Virus record (IMG/VR): IMGVR_UViG_3300033153_008103
Span: 1-43,901 of that record
Reading direction: 5' to 3' (one strand)
Source: a virus
DNA length: 43,901 nucleotides
Part shown: in pieces, positions 25,645-35,071 of the stretch
Layout: every line of letters begins with the position of its first letter
Position numbering within the stretch: the stretch's first letter is position 1
The notes under the pieces: generated by a model
Databases searched by the model: none
What the model was told of the DNA's origin: nothing
What the model saw: only the letters and a program-made list of their open reading frames with translations
Translations under genes and position numbers: made by a program

Positions 25645-28600
25645 ATGGGAGACAAAAGAATAAAATGGTATGATAGACAAAGAGTAGATGTGACTGATAT
25701 GACCGATGAACAGTCTTATATGACAAGACGTATCGGAAATATTTTTGCACGAGCATTGGGAGATGGAATTATAAATGGACTTGAGGTTTCTGATGATAGC
25801 GAAATGATTAATCAGAACTCCCAAAATAATTATTATGATACTCATATAGATACAATAGGAAATCAAATAATTCAAATATTCAAAGCGACTACAAATAATC
25901 TTCAAAAAATTATAATTCACGGCAGAAGAACTGGTGCTGTGGCGGGAAACATTGATGTTTCTATTTATCAATTAAATGATCCAACGGATATGAATTCAGG
26001 TGTTTCAGGTGCGATTATAAATCAAGTAACTGTTCCTTATACGGATTTCGGAACTTCTTTTGGTGAAGTGACAATTGATTTTACTTCTACTGGAATAGCA
26101 GAACCAGGAACTTTAACGGTAGGAAATTATTATGCTTTAATTTTAGAAAGAGATAATTCTTCAGGTAGTATTGATATTTCTTATAAAGATGGAAGTCCTT
26201 ATGCTGATGGGTTTATTATCGAATATAATTTTAGCACCCACACTTATACTGATAGAGCAGATAGAGATTTATATTTTAAAATATATGCGGATGCTATTCA
26301 GGTTTCGGCAGGAAATGCTTATAAACAAGGAAATCCAATAGAAGTTTCTTCTGCACAAAGAAAAGTTAATTTGGTTGATACTTCTGGGGCAACAAATTAT
26401 GTTTATATAAAATATAAAGAAATTGAGACAGACCCAGAAACACATCCTCGTACCGGACAACAAGTTAATTCAAGAATAGAAGATAATTTTGAAATTGTTG
26501 TTAAAACTTCATCGACTGCTGATTCTGATGAAGAACCATTGGCAGAAGTTTCTCATACTGGTAGTTATCCTTTAAGTGTGGGAGATAGACGAGTTTTTAT
26601 TCCAAGTAGAAATTCTATATGGGACAACTATACTAATAAAAATGTCTTATTAACAGGACAATCAATTCAGTCTGGAGTTAATATATTAGATTGTGTCTAT
26701 TATAATAATTCAAATAGTAGATGGGAAAAAGCAAGTTTTACAAATCTGCCGCAGGGTGTAAAAACTGCAAATGGGGAAGTTACATTATTTGGTAGAAAAA
26801 CAGGACTTACTATTTCTGGATTAACTATTGGAAGATTGTTTATGGATTTAAATGGTAATTTAAGTAATAGTCAATCTGGAATTCAAATAGGATATATGAT
26901 AACATCGGATACATTATTAATTGATATAGATATTAGTCGAGATTCAATTGTTTTATATGATATACCAGTCGATACTGGAGTAAGTGTATTAGATTGTGTT
27001 TATTTAGATAGTTCTACTGGAAAATGGAAAAAAGCAAGTTCTTCCAATTTTCCACAAGGTGTTTTGACAGGGTCTGGTGAAGTTGCATTATTTGGTAAGA
27101 ATACTGGTTTATCGGGATTATCAATTGGAACACAATATATGGATTCAAGTGGTAATTTAACAACTACTCAAACAGATGTTAAAATTGGATTTGCTCCTGA
27201 TACTTCTACTTTGTTAGTTGATATAGATTTCATAGAAGATAATAGTATTTCTAATGATAAAATACAAGATTTTACTATTCAAATTGACAAATATCATCAT
27301 CTTCTTGAAAATAAAGGAAAATGGTTTGATATAGATTTTCAAACAAATCAAATATTTAAATATGATAGCTTATCACCTTTTACAAATATTACTGCAATTT
27401 TAAAAAATATAATTAACGATAATATAGCAATATTTGATAGAGATGGGACATTATATATTTATAATAATCCAACAGTAGATGATGATTTTGGAACTTCTGT
27501 TTATAATACTACTTTAACTAAAACAGGAATAATACAAGATGCTATAATGATTAAAGATAGCAATAATAATTATTATTATATATATACTGATAGTCATACG
27601 ACTGTCGGTGGTATTTGTTTACGTGTTATACAATTAAATTCAAGTGGTAATATTATTAATATAAATTATAAAACTCTTACAGCGCCAACAAGTCCTGCTG
27701 AACAGTTTTATGCTTGGGGCTTAACAGAATACGCTGGTTATATTTATGTTACTTTTGCACAAAATGATTCAACAAATGGATGGAGCGTTTATAAGATTTC
27801 AATACAAGATGTAATAACAGGAAATTCTGCGGGGTGGTCATCTTCTCCTGTATTTAAAGCACCTACTTATGCAGTTTTAGAATATATTACTGTAGATCCA
27901 TCTACAGGTATTTTTTATGTTTTAGACGAGCAAGGAGATAAATTATATACTTTTATAGATGGTGGTAGTAATAATTCTCAACCAATTCCTTCTGGCACTA
28001 CATCTGTTGATAATATTAAATATTTTAATGGTAGAATATATTTTGCTGATAATTCTAATTATATAAGAAGTTTTAAGGCATTTTCATCAGTATCTGATAC
28101 TCCTATAGAGATTCAATATGATGTAAGATATTTTGGTGACTCTAATCATTTAATAAATATTTTTTCAATATATGAAGAAAATAATAGAGTCAAATTTTAT
28201 GGCGCAAATTCTTCTTTATCTAATGCCAGATTTTTTTATCTTAATCATCCAATAGATTTGAATAGAAAAGAGTCAGATTCTGGAAATAAATTTAATGGAG
28301 TAATAATAAATGAAAAGGCTTATATATTAGGATTTGAAAATTCATATTCTGATGTTGATAATATGGTTTTAGAAATAAATGCTTCATCATCCCCATCAGG
28401 TTCTGAAGGAGATTTTTATATAGATAATCAAGCAACACCGCATTTATGGAAGTATCGTTCAGGTTGGATAGATACAGGCACTATTACATCAGGGGATAGA
28501 TTTATAAATTTAAATAATTCAACTCAAAATATTTTCAGTTGGAATGGTTCAAGTTTTGTTGATCAAGGAATTCCAACAGATAAATATGGCGTAACGGTAT

Positions 28601-29571
28601 TAGATACTGGATTTGGTAATTCTGCCGATTATGTTTATAACGAAGATTTATCATCTTGGATAAGAACAGATTGGAATATTGTGATTGAAAAAACTACTAT
28701 TGATTTGAGAAAAGGATTGGCGGGACGAATTGATGGATTAAATGATTATTTTCCAGATAGTTTTTATTTTGTATGGGCATTTGCAGATGCTAATAATAAT
28801 TTTAAAGGATTGGGAATAACAAGACAACCGAAAGCTTATGCTGATGGTGTTGCATCTACTATTGATTATACCAAGAAAAAGAATGAAACATTAACAATTA
28901 CTAGTATATCTAATTTTGATTCAAGTATGGAAAATTTTGACAATGAAAATCCTCTTTCTCATTTTACAGTTGGTGCTACTATTCAAATATGGAATAATTC
29001 AAATAATTTTTATATCGCAAGAATTGATAGTATAATATTAAATAGCGGTGTTGGTATAGATGATATGACAGTAACTATATTATATTCTTCGGGAGGAAGT
29101 TTGACTGGCAGTGATGGTACTATAGTTCAACTTGATAATTTTAAACCATATATTAATGGAACTACTCATACTCTTTATCAACCCAAATTTAAATTGATTA
29201 GTAAATGTGTAAGAATAAATGATGAAGGAAATATAAAATCATTTATATGGCATAACGAACAAATTTTTAATTGTGGTGTACAATCAACATTCATATCGGC
29301 TGTATCTTCTGGATTTTTTTCTACATCTGAATATTTTCCACCTGAAGTATTTGAATTTTTAAGAGTTATATCATCCGGAGTTGCTGGAGCTTCTATAAGT
29401 ATACAATCTTTTGGATTGAACGATTTAAGTGATATGATAGCATCTCAACAATCTGATTCTGCTTATGCTATGAATGATTCAGGAAATATTATGTATGATA
29501 AATATAATTTAATATGGATTAATTCCAATAATTCTAATTTGATAAGTTTTGTAGGGTATATGGATAATTAA
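25645..29571 (+). CDS. Very large baseplate/fibre protein
   Basis: The protein has 1308 residues behind AGGAGA. The N-terminus (MGDKRIKWYDRQRVDVTDMTDEQ) is of the type found in phage proteins that attach to the baseplate through this segment. Residues about 85-215 are a carbohydrate-binding-like beta region. About 342-530 hold two tandem copies of one module. About 540-920 have repeated strands with Asp/Asn-rich turns, possibly a propeller. The C-terminal part is beta-rich with a compact end. No enzyme motif is recognised. It is the largest gene here and probably contacts the host surface. Confidence 0.65.
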   Translation: MGDKRIKWYDRQRVDVTDMTDEQSYMTRRIGNIFARALGDGIINGLEVSDDSEMINQNSQNNYYDTHIDTIGNQIIQIFKATTNNLQKIIIHGRRTGAVAGNIDVSIYQLNDPTDMNSGVSGAIINQVTVPYTDFGTSFGEVTIDFTSTGIAEPGTLTVGNYYALILERDNSSGSIDISYKDGSPYADGFIIEYNFSTHTYTDRADRDLYFKIYADAIQVSAGNAYKQGNPIEVSSAQRKVNLVDTSGATNYVYIKYKEIETDPETHPRTGQQVNSRIEDNFEIVVKTSSTADSDEEPLAEVSHTGSYPLSVGDRRVFIPSRNSIWDNYTNKNVLLTGQSIQSGVNILDCVYYNNSNSRWEKASFTNLPQGVKTANGEVTLFGRKTGLTISGLTIGRLFMDLNGNLSNSQSGIQIGYMITSDTLLIDIDISRDSIVLYDIPVDTGVSVLDCVYLDSSTGKWKKASSSNFPQGVLTGSGEVALFGKNTGLSGLSIGTQYMDSSGNLTTTQTDVKIGFAPDTSTLLVDIDFIEDNSISNDKIQDFTIQIDKYHHLLENKGKWFDIDFQTNQIFKYDSLSPFTNITAILKNIINDNIAIFDRDGTLYIYNNPTVDDDFGTSVYNTTLTKTGIIQDAIMIKDSNNNYYYIYTDSHTTVGGICLRVIQLNSSGNIININYKTLTAPTSPAEQFYAWGLTEYAGYIYVTFAQNDSTNGWSVYKISIQDVITGNSAGWSSSPVFKAPTYAVLEYITVDPSTGIFYVLDEQGDKLYTFIDGGSNNSQPIPSGTTSVDNIKYFNGRIYFADNSNYIRSFKAFSSVSDTPIEIQYDVRYFGDSNHLINIFSIYEENNRVKFYGANSSLSNARFFYLNHPIDLNRKESDSGNKFNGVIINEKAYILGFENSYSDVDNMVLEINASSSPSGSEGDFYIDNQATPHLWKYRSGWIDTGTITSGDRFINLNNSTQNIFSWNGSSFVDQGIPTDKYGVTVLDTGFGNSADYVYNEDLSSWIRTDWNIVIEKTTIDLRKGLAGRIDGLNDYFPDSFYFVWAFADANNNFKGLGITRQPKAYADGVASTIDYTKKKNETLTITSISNFDSSMENFDNENPLSHFTVGATIQIWNNSNNFYIARIDSIILNSGVGIDDMTVTILYSSGGSLTGSDGTIVQLDNFKPYINGTTHTLYQPKFKLISKCVRINDEGNIKSFIWHNEQIFNCGVQSTFISAVSSGFFSTSEYFPPEVFEFLRVISSGVAGASISIQSFGLNDLSDMIASQQSDSAYAMNDSGNIMYDKYNLIWINSNNSNLISFVGYMDN
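26671..27231 (+). repeat. Tandem duplication inside the 1308-residue protein
   Basis: Two adjacent segments, 26671-26934 and 26973-27231, encode modules of about 87 residues. Matching parts are SGVNILDCVYYNNSNSRWEK / TGVSVLDCVYLDSSTGKWKK, NLPQGVKTANGEVTLFGRKTG / NFPQGVLTGSGEVALFGKNTG, and the end TLLIDIDI / TLLVDIDF. Both keep one Cys in LDCVY. The identity is high in protein, but the DNA has diverged at many third positions, so the duplication is not recent. Confidence 0.8.
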
Positions 29572-29582
29572 AGGAGAAAGAA

Positions 29583-30014
29583 ATGAAAATTATAGCACAC
29601 ATAGGATATAAATTATATCTTGGAGAAGATAATAACCAATATAAAAGTAATAAAGAAATATATAATCTTTTCAATTCTGATAATCTTCCAAAATATGAAA
29701 TAAATATTGAAACAGGAGAAATAACAGAAATTGATTACAATGATTATCTTGATGATATAAAAATAAAAAAAGTAGAAACAATAAAAGAAACTGCAAAAAA
29801 TATTTTGGAAAGTCTGGATTGGAAATGTATTAGACATAGAGACCAAACCGATAATGCAGAAACCACTTCACTGACCGCAGAAGAATATACTGCTTTGTTA
29901 AATTATAAAAAATTAGTTCGAGATTGGAGTAATACAAAGGAAACAGAAATAAATAATACTACAACATTAAAAGAACTGAATGCCGTAGATTTAGAAGATT
30001 ATCCTGCGCAATAA
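29583..30014 (+). CDS. Fibre-assembly-like small protein
   Basis: The protein has 143 residues behind AAGGAG. The second half reads ESLDWKCIRHRDQTDNAETTSLTAEEYTALLNYKKLVRDW, very close to the common end of phage tail fibre assembly proteins and fibre C-termini (W..IRHRDQ......T.L...EY..LL.YR..LRDW). The first half is a different small domain. It probably helps fold or attach the preceding large protein. Confidence 0.65.
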   Translation: MKIIAHIGYKLYLGEDNNQYKSNKEIYNLFNSDNLPKYEINIETGEITEIDYNDYLDDIKIKKVETIKETAKNILESLDWKCIRHRDQTDNAETTSLTAEEYTALLNYKKLVRDWSNTKETEINNTTTLKELNAVDLEDYPAQ

Positions 30015-30026
30015 GGAGAAACAAAA

Positions 30027-30557
30027 TTGGCAGATTTTGAAAAAGCAATAATAATAATAATGAAAAATGAAGGTGGATATGTAAACAGCAAATATGATGC
30101 TGGTGGAGAAACAAAGTTTGGTATAACAAAAAAAGTAGCAAGATTTTTTGGATATAAAGGTTCGATGTATGGTTTAACTATTGTGAAAGCCAAAGAGATA
30201 TATCGCAAGGGATATTGGGATAAATTATTATTAGATTTTGTAAAATCGCAAAAGATTGCCAATGAGATTTTTGATACAGCTGTGAATTGCGGAAATACTA
30301 CTGCAATAAGATTTGTTCAAAGAGCATTAAACGTATTAAACAGATATGGTCGAGACTGGAAAGATATTAAAGTAGATGGGAAAATGGGTCCCAATACAAT
30401 TAAAACTATTAATCTTTGTATTCAAAAAAGAGAAAAAAATTTATTGAAAACACTCAATATTTTACAGGGCAATTATTATATCAAACTTGCTGAAAACCCA
30501 AACAGAAAAGATGAAATGAATATAAATGGGTGGATAGCCCATAGAATAAAACTTTAA
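30027..30557 (+). CDS. GH108-type N-acetylmuramidase (endolysin)
   Basis: The protein has 176 residues, starting at TTG 30027 behind AAGGAG. The N-terminal domain has MKNEGGYVNSKYDAGGETKFGIT, the glycoside hydrolase 108 signature, with E15 as the catalytic acid (EGGY). The C-terminal about 90 residues fit the peptidoglycan-binding domain usually paired with it (VDGKMGPNTIKTIN). It cuts glycan strands of the cell wall at lysis. No signal peptide is seen, so it needs a holin, or it acts from the virion. Confidence 0.85.
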   Translation: MADFEKAIIIIMKNEGGYVNSKYDAGGETKFGITKKVARFFGYKGSMYGLTIVKAKEIYRKGYWDKLLLDFVKSQKIANEIFDTAVNCGNTTAIRFVQRALNVLNRYGRDWKDIKVDGKMGPNTIKTINLCIQKREKNLLKTLNILQGNYYIKLAENPNRKDEMNINGWIAHRIKL

Positions 30558-30571
30558 AAGGAGAAAAAATT

Positions 30572-30760
30572 ATGAAAAAATTTTTTATTAAATGGTTATA
30601 TCCATTATTAAAAATGGCAAAACCATATTTAAAATCTTGGGCTAAAAAAGAATTGATACCTTATTTACAAAAAGAAGTCAACGCTGGTGCTAAGAATATA
30701 GATAAACATATTGACGAAATTATTAAAAAAGTTATTCTTAAATCTATAAATAAAATATAA
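30572..30760 (+). CDS. Small basic helical protein after the endolysin
   Basis: The protein has 62 residues behind AAAGGAG. It is strongly basic and amphipathic (FIKWLYPLLKMAKPYLKSWAKK), with no clear transmembrane segment. Position next to the endolysin suggests a lysis or virion role, but there is no sequence proof. The next gene starts 15 bases later behind a run of T with no recognisable ribosome binding site. Confidence 0.5.
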   Translation: MKKFFIKWLYPLLKMAKPYLKSWAKKELIPYLQKEVNAGAKNIDKHIDEIIKKVILKSINKI

Positions 30761-30775
30761 TTTTTTTTTTAAATT

Positions 30776-32053
30776 ATGCCTACCATAAATCGTAACGTAA
30801 TAGTAAGACCTGTCACTGAAAATAATATTCCCGTTTTTACTAATGATAACAGAATAAAAGACAATGGAATATCTATTAATGATGTAAATAAAAAAAATTT
30901 TACAGAATTAAATGACACCCCTACTTCATATACAGGGCAAGCCGAGAAATTGTTATCGGTTAAATCAGATGAAACAGGACTGGAATTTTCAACAGTTACT
31001 ACTAAATCTATAGCTGATTATATCGTTACAAATGAAAGTGAATTAAATGCCGCATTATCACAAATTCAATCTTATCAGAAAATAATAACAGTTGGAACTA
31101 TTCCGCTTAATAATGCAGTATATATACCTAATAAAGAAGGTATAAAAATTGTTATTGCAGGAAGTATAATTAGACCTAAGAATGATCATGCTTTTGTATT
31201 TGATTGGACAAGCAATGCTTATAATCAAAGTATTGAAGGTGGCACATTTAAGTTTTATACGGGACAATGTACAGCATCTGGAAATGTTATTACATTAGTA
31301 ACACAAGATAGAGAATTTGTAACTGATGAATGGGCTGGATATTACATAATGACAGGAGTTCTATATACAAGAAAAGTTTATCAAATTACTGGTAATACAT
31401 CAAACACTATAACAGTTTCAGGTACTGTGGCAGAGCAAGGATTTTATACTATAATTCCTCAAAATTTGTATCATTTTATGTATTTTAAACATAGATATTT
31501 AGTTGGAGGTAGTATAAGAGGCATTAAATTTTTAGATAATTATGGCGGTCATATTTATATGAATCAATCTTCCAGTCCTTATGCTGCACTTGATAGTAGT
31601 ATTATAAAAGATTGTGAATTTTGGCGTTCAACTTATTCTATTTATGGATCTTTAATAAGAACACGAATACACGATAATATATATTTGTTTCCTGATTACG
31701 ATAATAAAACTACACAATTATATCCATCAAGAGCAATAATTGATATAAATGGAACAGATTGGAAATATGGAAATGAAATAATGAGAAATAGATTTCTGAG
31801 ATGGACTTGGTATGGTGGAACTCCAATAGGTTATGGAATTTATTATACAGATTCTGGTCCTCGACATATAGTAGTAAAAGATAATAATTTTTGGAATGAA
31901 ACAACAACTAATAGATTTAATTATTGTTTTTATACCACAGGACTTTCTGGCGCCACAATAGCTACTAATACATATTATAGAGAAAAGAATCCATTTACAA
32001 ATTTGGTCGATACTGGGAATATTCATGTTTATCGTAACGATCAATTAGGATAA
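30776..32053 (+). CDS. Fibre or tail spike with beta-helix-like region
   Basis: The protein has 425 residues. The N-terminal region contains NFTELNDTPTSYTGQAEKLLSVKSDETGLEF (near 40-70), a linker motif of many fibres. From about 85 on, short repeats with Gly/Asn turns (PNKEGIKIVIAGSIIRPKN; GSIRGIKFLDNYGGHIYM; SSIIKDCEFW; IVVKDNNFW) look like a right-handed parallel beta-helix, as in tail spikes and polysaccharide lyases. No catalytic residues were assigned. It is a likely receptor-binding protein or depolymerase. ATG 30776 has no clear ribosome binding site. Confidence 0.6.
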   Translation: MPTINRNVIVRPVTENNIPVFTNDNRIKDNGISINDVNKKNFTELNDTPTSYTGQAEKLLSVKSDETGLEFSTVTTKSIADYIVTNESELNAALSQIQSYQKIITVGTIPLNNAVYIPNKEGIKIVIAGSIIRPKNDHAFVFDWTSNAYNQSIEGGTFKFYTGQCTASGNVITLVTQDREFVTDEWAGYYIMTGVLYTRKVYQITGNTSNTITVSGTVAEQGFYTIIPQNLYHFMYFKHRYLVGGSIRGIKFLDNYGGHIYMNQSSSPYAALDSSIIKDCEFWRSTYSIYGSLIRTRIHDNIYLFPDYDNKTTQLYPSRAIIDINGTDWKYGNEIMRNRFLRWTWYGGTPIGYGIYYTDSGPRHIVVKDNNFWNETTTNRFNYCFYTTGLSGATIATNTYYREKNPFTNLVDTGNIHVYRNDQLG

Positions 32054-32065
32054 AAGGAGGAGAAA

Positions 32066-32368
32066 ATGAAAGTTATTCAATTAACGAATCCTATAGATTT
32101 AGAAATACAATACAATACTATATCTGTTAATGGTATTATTATACCAAGAATTGATAGTATAGATTTTGAAAATAATATCTTATTAGCAAATTCTTATTAT
32201 ATAGATATTCAAGGTACATCTTATACTAAAATAATAAAGACGGATTATATCGGAGAATATTCTGGTGCAGCGTTCACTGCAATAATAAGTTCTGTTATTA
32301 CAGAAGACATATTACTACAGAAGTTAATAGACGATAATACAATAGATGGAACAATTATTGAATTATAA
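32066..32368 (+). CDS. Hypothetical protein after the fibre gene
   Basis: The protein has 100 residues behind AAAGGAGG, 12 bases after the fibre stop. It is predicted all-beta (IDLEIQYNTISVNGIIIPRID) with an acidic C-terminus. It could be a fibre-associated cap or chaperone. No family is recognised. It ends the virion run. A promoter-like region follows. Confidence 0.55.
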   Translation: MKVIQLTNPIDLEIQYNTISVNGIIIPRIDSIDFENNILLANSYYIDIQGTSYTKIIKTDYIGEYSGAAFTAIISSVITEDILLQKLIDDNTIDGTIIEL

Positions 32369-32390
32369 TAAAAAATATCAAATAAACTAC

Positions 32391-32436
32391 TTGACTTTCA
32401 AAATCTATTATGTTTTTTTATGATTATAAATCATAA
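32391..32436 (+). promoter_or_regulatory. Possible promoter and operator-like palindrome
   Basis: TTGACT at 32391-32396 matches the -35 box of the three strong promoters in this window, but the -10 position is only a T run, so promoter strength is uncertain. Downstream, TTATGATT-ATA-AATCATAA (32418-32436) is a perfect inverted repeat with 8-base arms and a 3-base spacer. It overlaps the approach to the ribosome binding site of 32449 and is a plausible operator. Confidence 0.4.
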
Positions 32437-32448
32437 GGAGAGGTTTTT

Positions 32449-33480
32449 ATGCCTGTTTCAATAAAAAGATCAGAAAAGATAATGATATATTATCAAAAAC
32501 ATGGAGTCGAAAAAACAAAAAAGAAATTTAATCTCAAAGAAACAACTATTAATAGATATATTAGGAAATGGAAACAAAAAGAACTTCCACGACGAATATT
32601 AGATTTGGATATTGAACATTATGAGCCAAAAAATGATGAAGTTGATTTATGGGAAATTATGAAGAAACGGAGCAGAAATTATATTGAAAAATTTGAACAT
32701 AGGAATATATTAAATGCAACAATGCAACAGAAAAAATATATTGCTATATGTTTTGTGGGTGATCAACATTTAGGACATATTGGCGTTGATTATGAATTAG
32801 CCGAAGAACACGCAAAAGCGATAGGTCATACAAATAATGCCTATGCTATATTGGGTGGGGATGGAATAGATAATTTTATAACTTCTACTATAATGTCAGC
32901 AGTTATTAATCAAATGACATCACCAAAAGAACAGATATATTTATTACACAAATATTTAAGTTTTTTTAATGGACATATATTGGCGATGATTTCAGGAAAT
33001 CATGATATACGCACCAAAAAAGTTTCTGGATTAGATTTTTTAACGACATTGGCCAAACAGCATAAACTTTTATATTCTCCAAATGAATTTAAAATTAAAA
33101 TAATACTTAATGGCATAGAATATAAAATTTATATTCGACATAAATACAGATACAATAGTTCTTTAAATTTAACCCATACAGTTAAAAGACTTCTCAAGGA
33201 AGGAGATTATGAGTTCGATATTGGCAGTATATATCATCACCATCAATACGATATGGAAAGTTTTTTATATCATAATGAAGAAAAAATAGCCATCCGAACT
33301 GGAAGTTATAAAGTGGCTGACCCATTTAGTAGAGAAGTAGGATTTAATTCATCTACTCCTTTAATGCCAATGGTGATATTATCTCCTTTTAAAAAAGAGA
33401 TGGTAATGTTTAAAGATTTAGAACAAGGATTAGATTTTCTAAAATATAAAAATGATAATTTAAAACGAGGAAAAAATTAA
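32449..33480 (+). CDS. HTH-containing metallophosphoesterase
   Basis: The protein has 343 residues behind AAGGAGAGG. Residues about 10-42 look like a helix-turn-helix (YYQKHGVEKTKKKFNLKETTINRYIRKW). The rest carries calcineurin-like phosphoesterase motifs: GDQHLGH near 104, GGDGID near 134, GNHDI near 184, and HHHQ near 265, which together make a two-metal site. Phage proteins with this fusion are known, but their substrate is not. It may be a nuclease or phosphatase that recognises DNA. It starts the second gene block. Confidence 0.8.
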   Translation: MPVSIKRSEKIMIYYQKHGVEKTKKKFNLKETTINRYIRKWKQKELPRRILDLDIEHYEPKNDEVDLWEIMKKRSRNYIEKFEHRNILNATMQQKKYIAICFVGDQHLGHIGVDYELAEEHAKAIGHTNNAYAILGGDGIDNFITSTIMSAVINQMTSPKEQIYLLHKYLSFFNGHILAMISGNHDIRTKKVSGLDFLTTLAKQHKLLYSPNEFKIKIILNGIEYKIYIRHKYRYNSSLNLTHTVKRLLKEGDYEFDIGSIYHHHQYDMESFLYHNEEKIAIRTGSYKVADPFSREVGFNSSTPLMPMVILSPFKKEMVMFKDLEQGLDFLKYKNDNLKRGKN

Positions 33481-33718
33481 TGAAGTTGTTTATCCTAAAA
33501 TCCAAAAGAAACTCTTTTCTTCAGGGAAGAGATGAATTTTGAAATACCGCAGGAACTGCGGAAATCCACGCCTGTCAGACATGAGCGGCGTTAGCGGCTC
33601 AAGGCAGGAAGCCACTTCCTTTAGGAAGTGGTAGTTCACGACCCTCGTAAATTTAATTACAGAAGGCGGAAAGAAACAAATTGGAGATTTTAAAAACAAG
33701 GAGGAACAAAAAAAATGA
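33480..33718 (+). pseudogene. Small gene apparently split by RNA element B1
   Basis: ATG 33480 overlaps the previous stop (TAATG) and has a ribosome binding site (GAGG), but the frame enters B1 after three codons and stops at 33540-33542. Right after B1, a frame is open from 33635 and reads LVNLITEGGKKQIGDF... to TGA 33716-33718, which overlaps the next start by ATGA. Gene-like spacing on both sides suggests one short gene cut by B1. The two parts cannot be shown to belong together from one sequence. Confidence 0.35.
33488..33639 (+). ncRNA. Solo omega-RNA-like element, family B copy 1 (B1)
   Basis: This is a structured element of 152 bp. Hairpins are CTCTTTTC-TTCA-GGGAAGAG (33512-33531), CCGCAG-GAA-CTGCGG (33547-33561), a branched CGCCTG...GGCAGG region (33569-33607) and CCACTTCC-TTTA-GGAAGTGG (33612-33631), then TAGTTCAC. 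The last part also reads as the end of a TnpB-like protein (SDMSGVSGSRQEATSF), the usual overlap of tnpB 3' ends with their omega RNA. B2 at 38023-38178 is a close copy. Any guide starts at 33640 (GACCCTCGTAAATTTAAT). No tnpB is present. Confidence 0.6.
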
Positions 33719-33960
33719 AAACTATTGGAAACAGAAAACTAATTTATTCTTCTGTGATGTCAATTTTAATATTGATATTTTTATCGGTATTAAAAATTCA
33801 GGGAAAGGCATTAAATCAATGGGACGCTATTACAATTATTTCCATTTTAATAGTATTCCCGTTGTTTAATTATCTTTCAAAATTTACTCCAAAAAAATTG
33901 GAAAATATTTTGAAACCAATAAATAAATTTCTCAAAATTATTAAAGAGGATGAAAATTAA
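33715..33960 (+). CDS. Two-helix membrane protein
   Basis: The protein has 81 residues behind AAGGAGG. Two hydrophobic segments (about 11-28 and 38-56) are separated by a short loop (KIQGKALNQWD) and followed by a basic C-terminal tail. The layout fits a small holin-like or other membrane protein, but nothing specific is recognised. It lies just before a permuted NlpC/P60-like gene. Confidence 0.6.
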   Translation: MKTIGNRKLIYSSVMSILILIFLSVLKIQGKALNQWDAITIISILIVFPLFNYLSKFTPKKLENILKPINKFLKIIKEDEN

Positions 33961-33972
33961 TCTAAATTTCAA

Positions 33973-34242
33973 ATGAAAGAAATAAACGAAATTTACAACT
34001 ATCTTGAAAGCAAATTAAAAAAAATAAAAAATAAAGTTTTTTGTATTTGTGGCAGGAAATTGATTAAAGACCGTAATCATAAAAATCTTGTTTGTCCCTT
34101 ATTCAAAAAATATGAAAAGACTGTTATCAATTTTTCTTTGTTAAAAAAAGACCATAACATAAACACTTGGGGAACAAAAAGAGATTTGTATGAATATGAG
34201 TTGTTGAAAGAAATTTTAGATTTCATTGAGGAGGTAAAATAA
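33973..34242 (+). CDS. Hypothetical protein with a CxC...C motif
   Basis: The protein has 89 residues. It contains VFCICGRKLIKDRNHKNLVCP (about 22-42), a possible metal site with only three cysteines, and a helical C-terminus. The start has no strong ribosome binding site. Its TAA ends at 34242, overlapping the ATG of the next gene by one base. No family recognised. Confidence 0.5.
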   Translation: MKEINEIYNYLESKLKKIKNKVFCICGRKLIKDRNHKNLVCPLFKKYEKTVINFSLLKKDHNINTWGTKRDLYEYELLKEILDFIEEVK

Positions 34243-35063
34243 TGAAGAAACAAATTAAAGCTATTGAATCTATTAGTAAATATGCTAAAGATGGAGATGT
34301 TATAAATTTCAATGGACATACTGCGTGGTACAATCTCCCTATTAAAATAGGATTTTGGGGAATTAGAACAGCCCAAACAGAATTATTTGGTAAGGTTTCT
34401 CGAACTCTTACAAATGGTATTATAATAAGTCCTTTTATGGATACTCATTCTACTATTTATTTTCAAAATAAAAACATTAGAAAACATATAGGAGAAAATG
34501 AAAAAGTAAAAAAAATATTATCAAAAGAAAAATGGGGTAAAACTTTTAGTGTTGAGCCACCAGTATGTACTTTCATTCCTGTTGAAGATTATGCTTTAAA
34601 AGAAATATCTATTTATAGATATACAAAAAAGAAAATTGATGATAAAGATATTAAGATTATGATTGAAGGAACATTGCCTATTTTATTGACAGAATATGAT
34701 TATGGACAACTTGGACAAATTGCCATAAATCAAATTGCAGGTTATCCTTATGAACAAAAATGGGATTTTTTAGATTTTGGTTCTGATAAAAAAGTTTGTT
34801 CGGTAGGTGTTGCTTCAGTATATACATATTGGAGACATCAACTTGAAAAATCGGGAATAAAAATACCTCGTATCTTTTCAAAGCTTAACGAAAAAATGTG
34901 GGATAGGGATTTTGTGAAAAAATTTTATGAAGAAGGTAAGGGAAAATGGTCAGTAGAACAAACATATCCTGCAAATTTTTCGTATAGTTCAACATATTTT
35001 GATAATGAATTTGAATTGATTCTATACATGAATAATGGTAAAATTTTATATAAAAATATATAA
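34242..35063 (+). CDS. Probable permuted NlpC/P60 (YiiX-like) cysteine hydrolase
   Basis: The protein has 273 residues behind GAGGT. The N-terminus has KDGDVINFNG (about 16-25), as in YiiX/YebB-type permuted papain-fold enzymes, followed by FMDTHSTIYFQ with candidate His 69 and KKVCSVGVAS with candidate Cys 186. This His-before-Cys order is the permuted one. It would cut an amide bond, in peptidoglycan or a lipid or protein adduct. The motifs are clear but the pairing of residues is inference. The ParA-like gene and its promoter follow. Confidence 0.55.
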   Translation: MKKQIKAIESISKYAKDGDVINFNGHTAWYNLPIKIGFWGIRTAQTELFGKVSRTLTNGIIISPFMDTHSTIYFQNKNIRKHIGENEKVKKILSKEKWGKTFSVEPPVCTFIPVEDYALKEISIYRYTKKKIDDKDIKIMIEGTLPILLTEYDYGQLGQIAINQIAGYPYEQKWDFLDFGSDKKVCSVGVASVYTYWRHQLEKSGIKIPRIFSKLNEKMWDRDFVKKFYEEGKGKWSVEQTYPANFSYSSTYFDNEFELILYMNNGKILYKNI

Positions 35064-35071
35064 GAAATTTC

